Source: Pleurocapsa sp. PCC 7319 (GTDB lineage Bacteria; Cyanobacteriota; Cyanobacteriia; Cyanobacteriales; Xenococcaceae). Taken from it: a DNA stretch of 64,000 nucleotides. This document shows, piece by piece, positions 63,553 to 64,000 of this stretch (its first letter is position 1; every line of letters begins with the position of its first letter). Location: the NCBI RefSeq assembly GCF_000332195.1, contig NZ_KB235922.1:5739322-5803321 (forward strand), written 5' to 3'. The notes under the pieces were generated by a model. The model worked only from the letters and a program-made list of their open reading frames with translations, was not told the origin of the DNA and searched no databases. The translations under genes and the position numbers were made by a program.

Positions 63553-64000
63553 ATGAAGCAAATACCAACAGTTAAAAGTACTTCTGGTTGGCTGAGAACC
63601 ATCCGCCAGATAAATGCTATCTTGCGTCCTCTAGAGTTTATGGAACAACGTAGCCGAAAACATGGAGATTTTTATCAGGTAACATTTAAAAAATCACCAC
63701 CAACTGTTATAACTAGTAATCCTCAAGCGATCGAGGATATTTTTACCGCTTCCCCAGATAAATTTGAAGTTGGTAGGGGCAATAAAGGTTTAAATTTCTT
63801 GGTGGGAGACAATTCTCTACTTTTATTAGATGGTAAAGAACATAAAAATCGCCGACGTTTGTTGATGCCCCCTTTTCACGGTGAGTCTCTGCAAAAGTGT
63901 AGTGAGCAAATCGTTGAGATAACTAATAAAGTTAGTAATCGCCTAGAGACAGGGAAGCCGTTTAAAGTTCGTTCCCTAACGCAAGAAATTACGCTACGAG
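63553..64000 (+). CDS. Cytochrome P450 (N-terminal part, runs off window)
   Basis: The visible 149 residues start MKQIPTVKSTSGWLRTIRQI and read FMEQRSRKHGDFYQVTF, then IFTASPDKFEVGRGNKGLNF and HKNRRRLLMPPFHGE, the C-helix region (His-x3-Arg-Arg) of cyanobacterial CYP110/CYP120-like P450s. The heme-binding Cys loop lies beyond the window. There is no membrane anchor. It probably oxidises a lipid or terpenoid; that is inference. Confidence 0.9.
   Translation, partial: MKQIPTVKSTSGWLRTIRQINAILRPLEFMEQRSRKHGDFYQVTFKKSPPTVITSNPQAIEDIFTASPDKFEVGRGNKGLNFLVGDNSLLLLDGKEHKNRRRLLMPPFHGESLQKCSEQIVEITNKVSNRLETGKPFKVRSLTQEITLR

Overview
The window is chromosomal DNA from a cyanobacterium, most likely a pleurocapsalean-type unicellular or colonial one (lineage is my inference). 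The evidence is many HIP1 palindromes (GCGATCGC), AT-rich composition, ntcA, a PCP-reductase-family gene, menH of the phylloquinone pathway, many cyanobacterial families (DUF3326, DUF2227, DUF3146, DUF3084, DUF3143, DUF6909), heptanucleotide tandem repeats and a mosaic of palindromic repeats. No rRNA, tRNA, CRISPR array or intact transposase was seen. Genes are short transcription units on both strands with little operon structure.

Layout. 1-15 kb: a truncated M48 protease, a DUF3326/CPBP-protease cluster, tyrS, a DprA-like protein, a NurA nuclease, a HAD hydrolase, a serine hydrolase, leuS, a decayed IS1634-like transposase fragment and menH. 15-23 kb: a protein with two tandem cyanobacteriochrome-like GAF domains, ilvD, a DUF6909 protein with a nucleoside-phosphorylase-like end, a BrnT/BrnA toxin-antitoxin pair between 60-bp direct repeats, a methyltransferase and a DUF4334 protein. 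23-28 kb is accessory DNA: a secreted-type metalloprotease split by a 177-bp MITE, a frameshifted peptidylprolyl isomerase remnant, a quinone-reductase-like enzyme and a DUF6883/DUF4926 pair. 28-40 kb: a subtilase, a DUF697 GTPase, a membrane-anchored response regulator, a YqgF-like protein, a DUF3084 protein, ntcA, fabI, hisB, a dienelactone hydrolase, a short ribosomal protein S1 and a PCP reductase domain protein.

40-53 kb: KtrA and KtrB potassium-uptake subunits about 5 kb apart, with a NarL-type regulator, a membrane histidine kinase, a sterol-desaturase-like enzyme, a decayed serine hydrolase, a Coq4-family protein and an acidic repeat protein between them. A glycosyltransferase, several small unknown proteins and an acyltransferase follow. 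53-64 kb: a pentapeptide-repeat remnant, a large B12-binding radical SAM protein, a protein with a DisA-type nucleotide-cyclase domain and an unknown N-terminal region, a second larger copy of the mosaic repeat, a DMT transporter, an MscS channel and the start of a cytochrome P450.

The most interesting signals are: (1) two related elements of about 120 nt (42225-42346 and 44373-44488), each about 30-100 nt upstream of an ORF and containing a terminator-like hairpin, possibly an undescribed cis-regulatory RNA; (2) the DisA-domain protein with an altered RHR motif, whose stop codon lies in a mobile-looking repeat; (3) the tandem DXCF GAF photosensor candidate without a recognisable output domain; (4) the MITE whose removal exactly restores the protease frame; (5) the DUF6883/DUF4926 pair.
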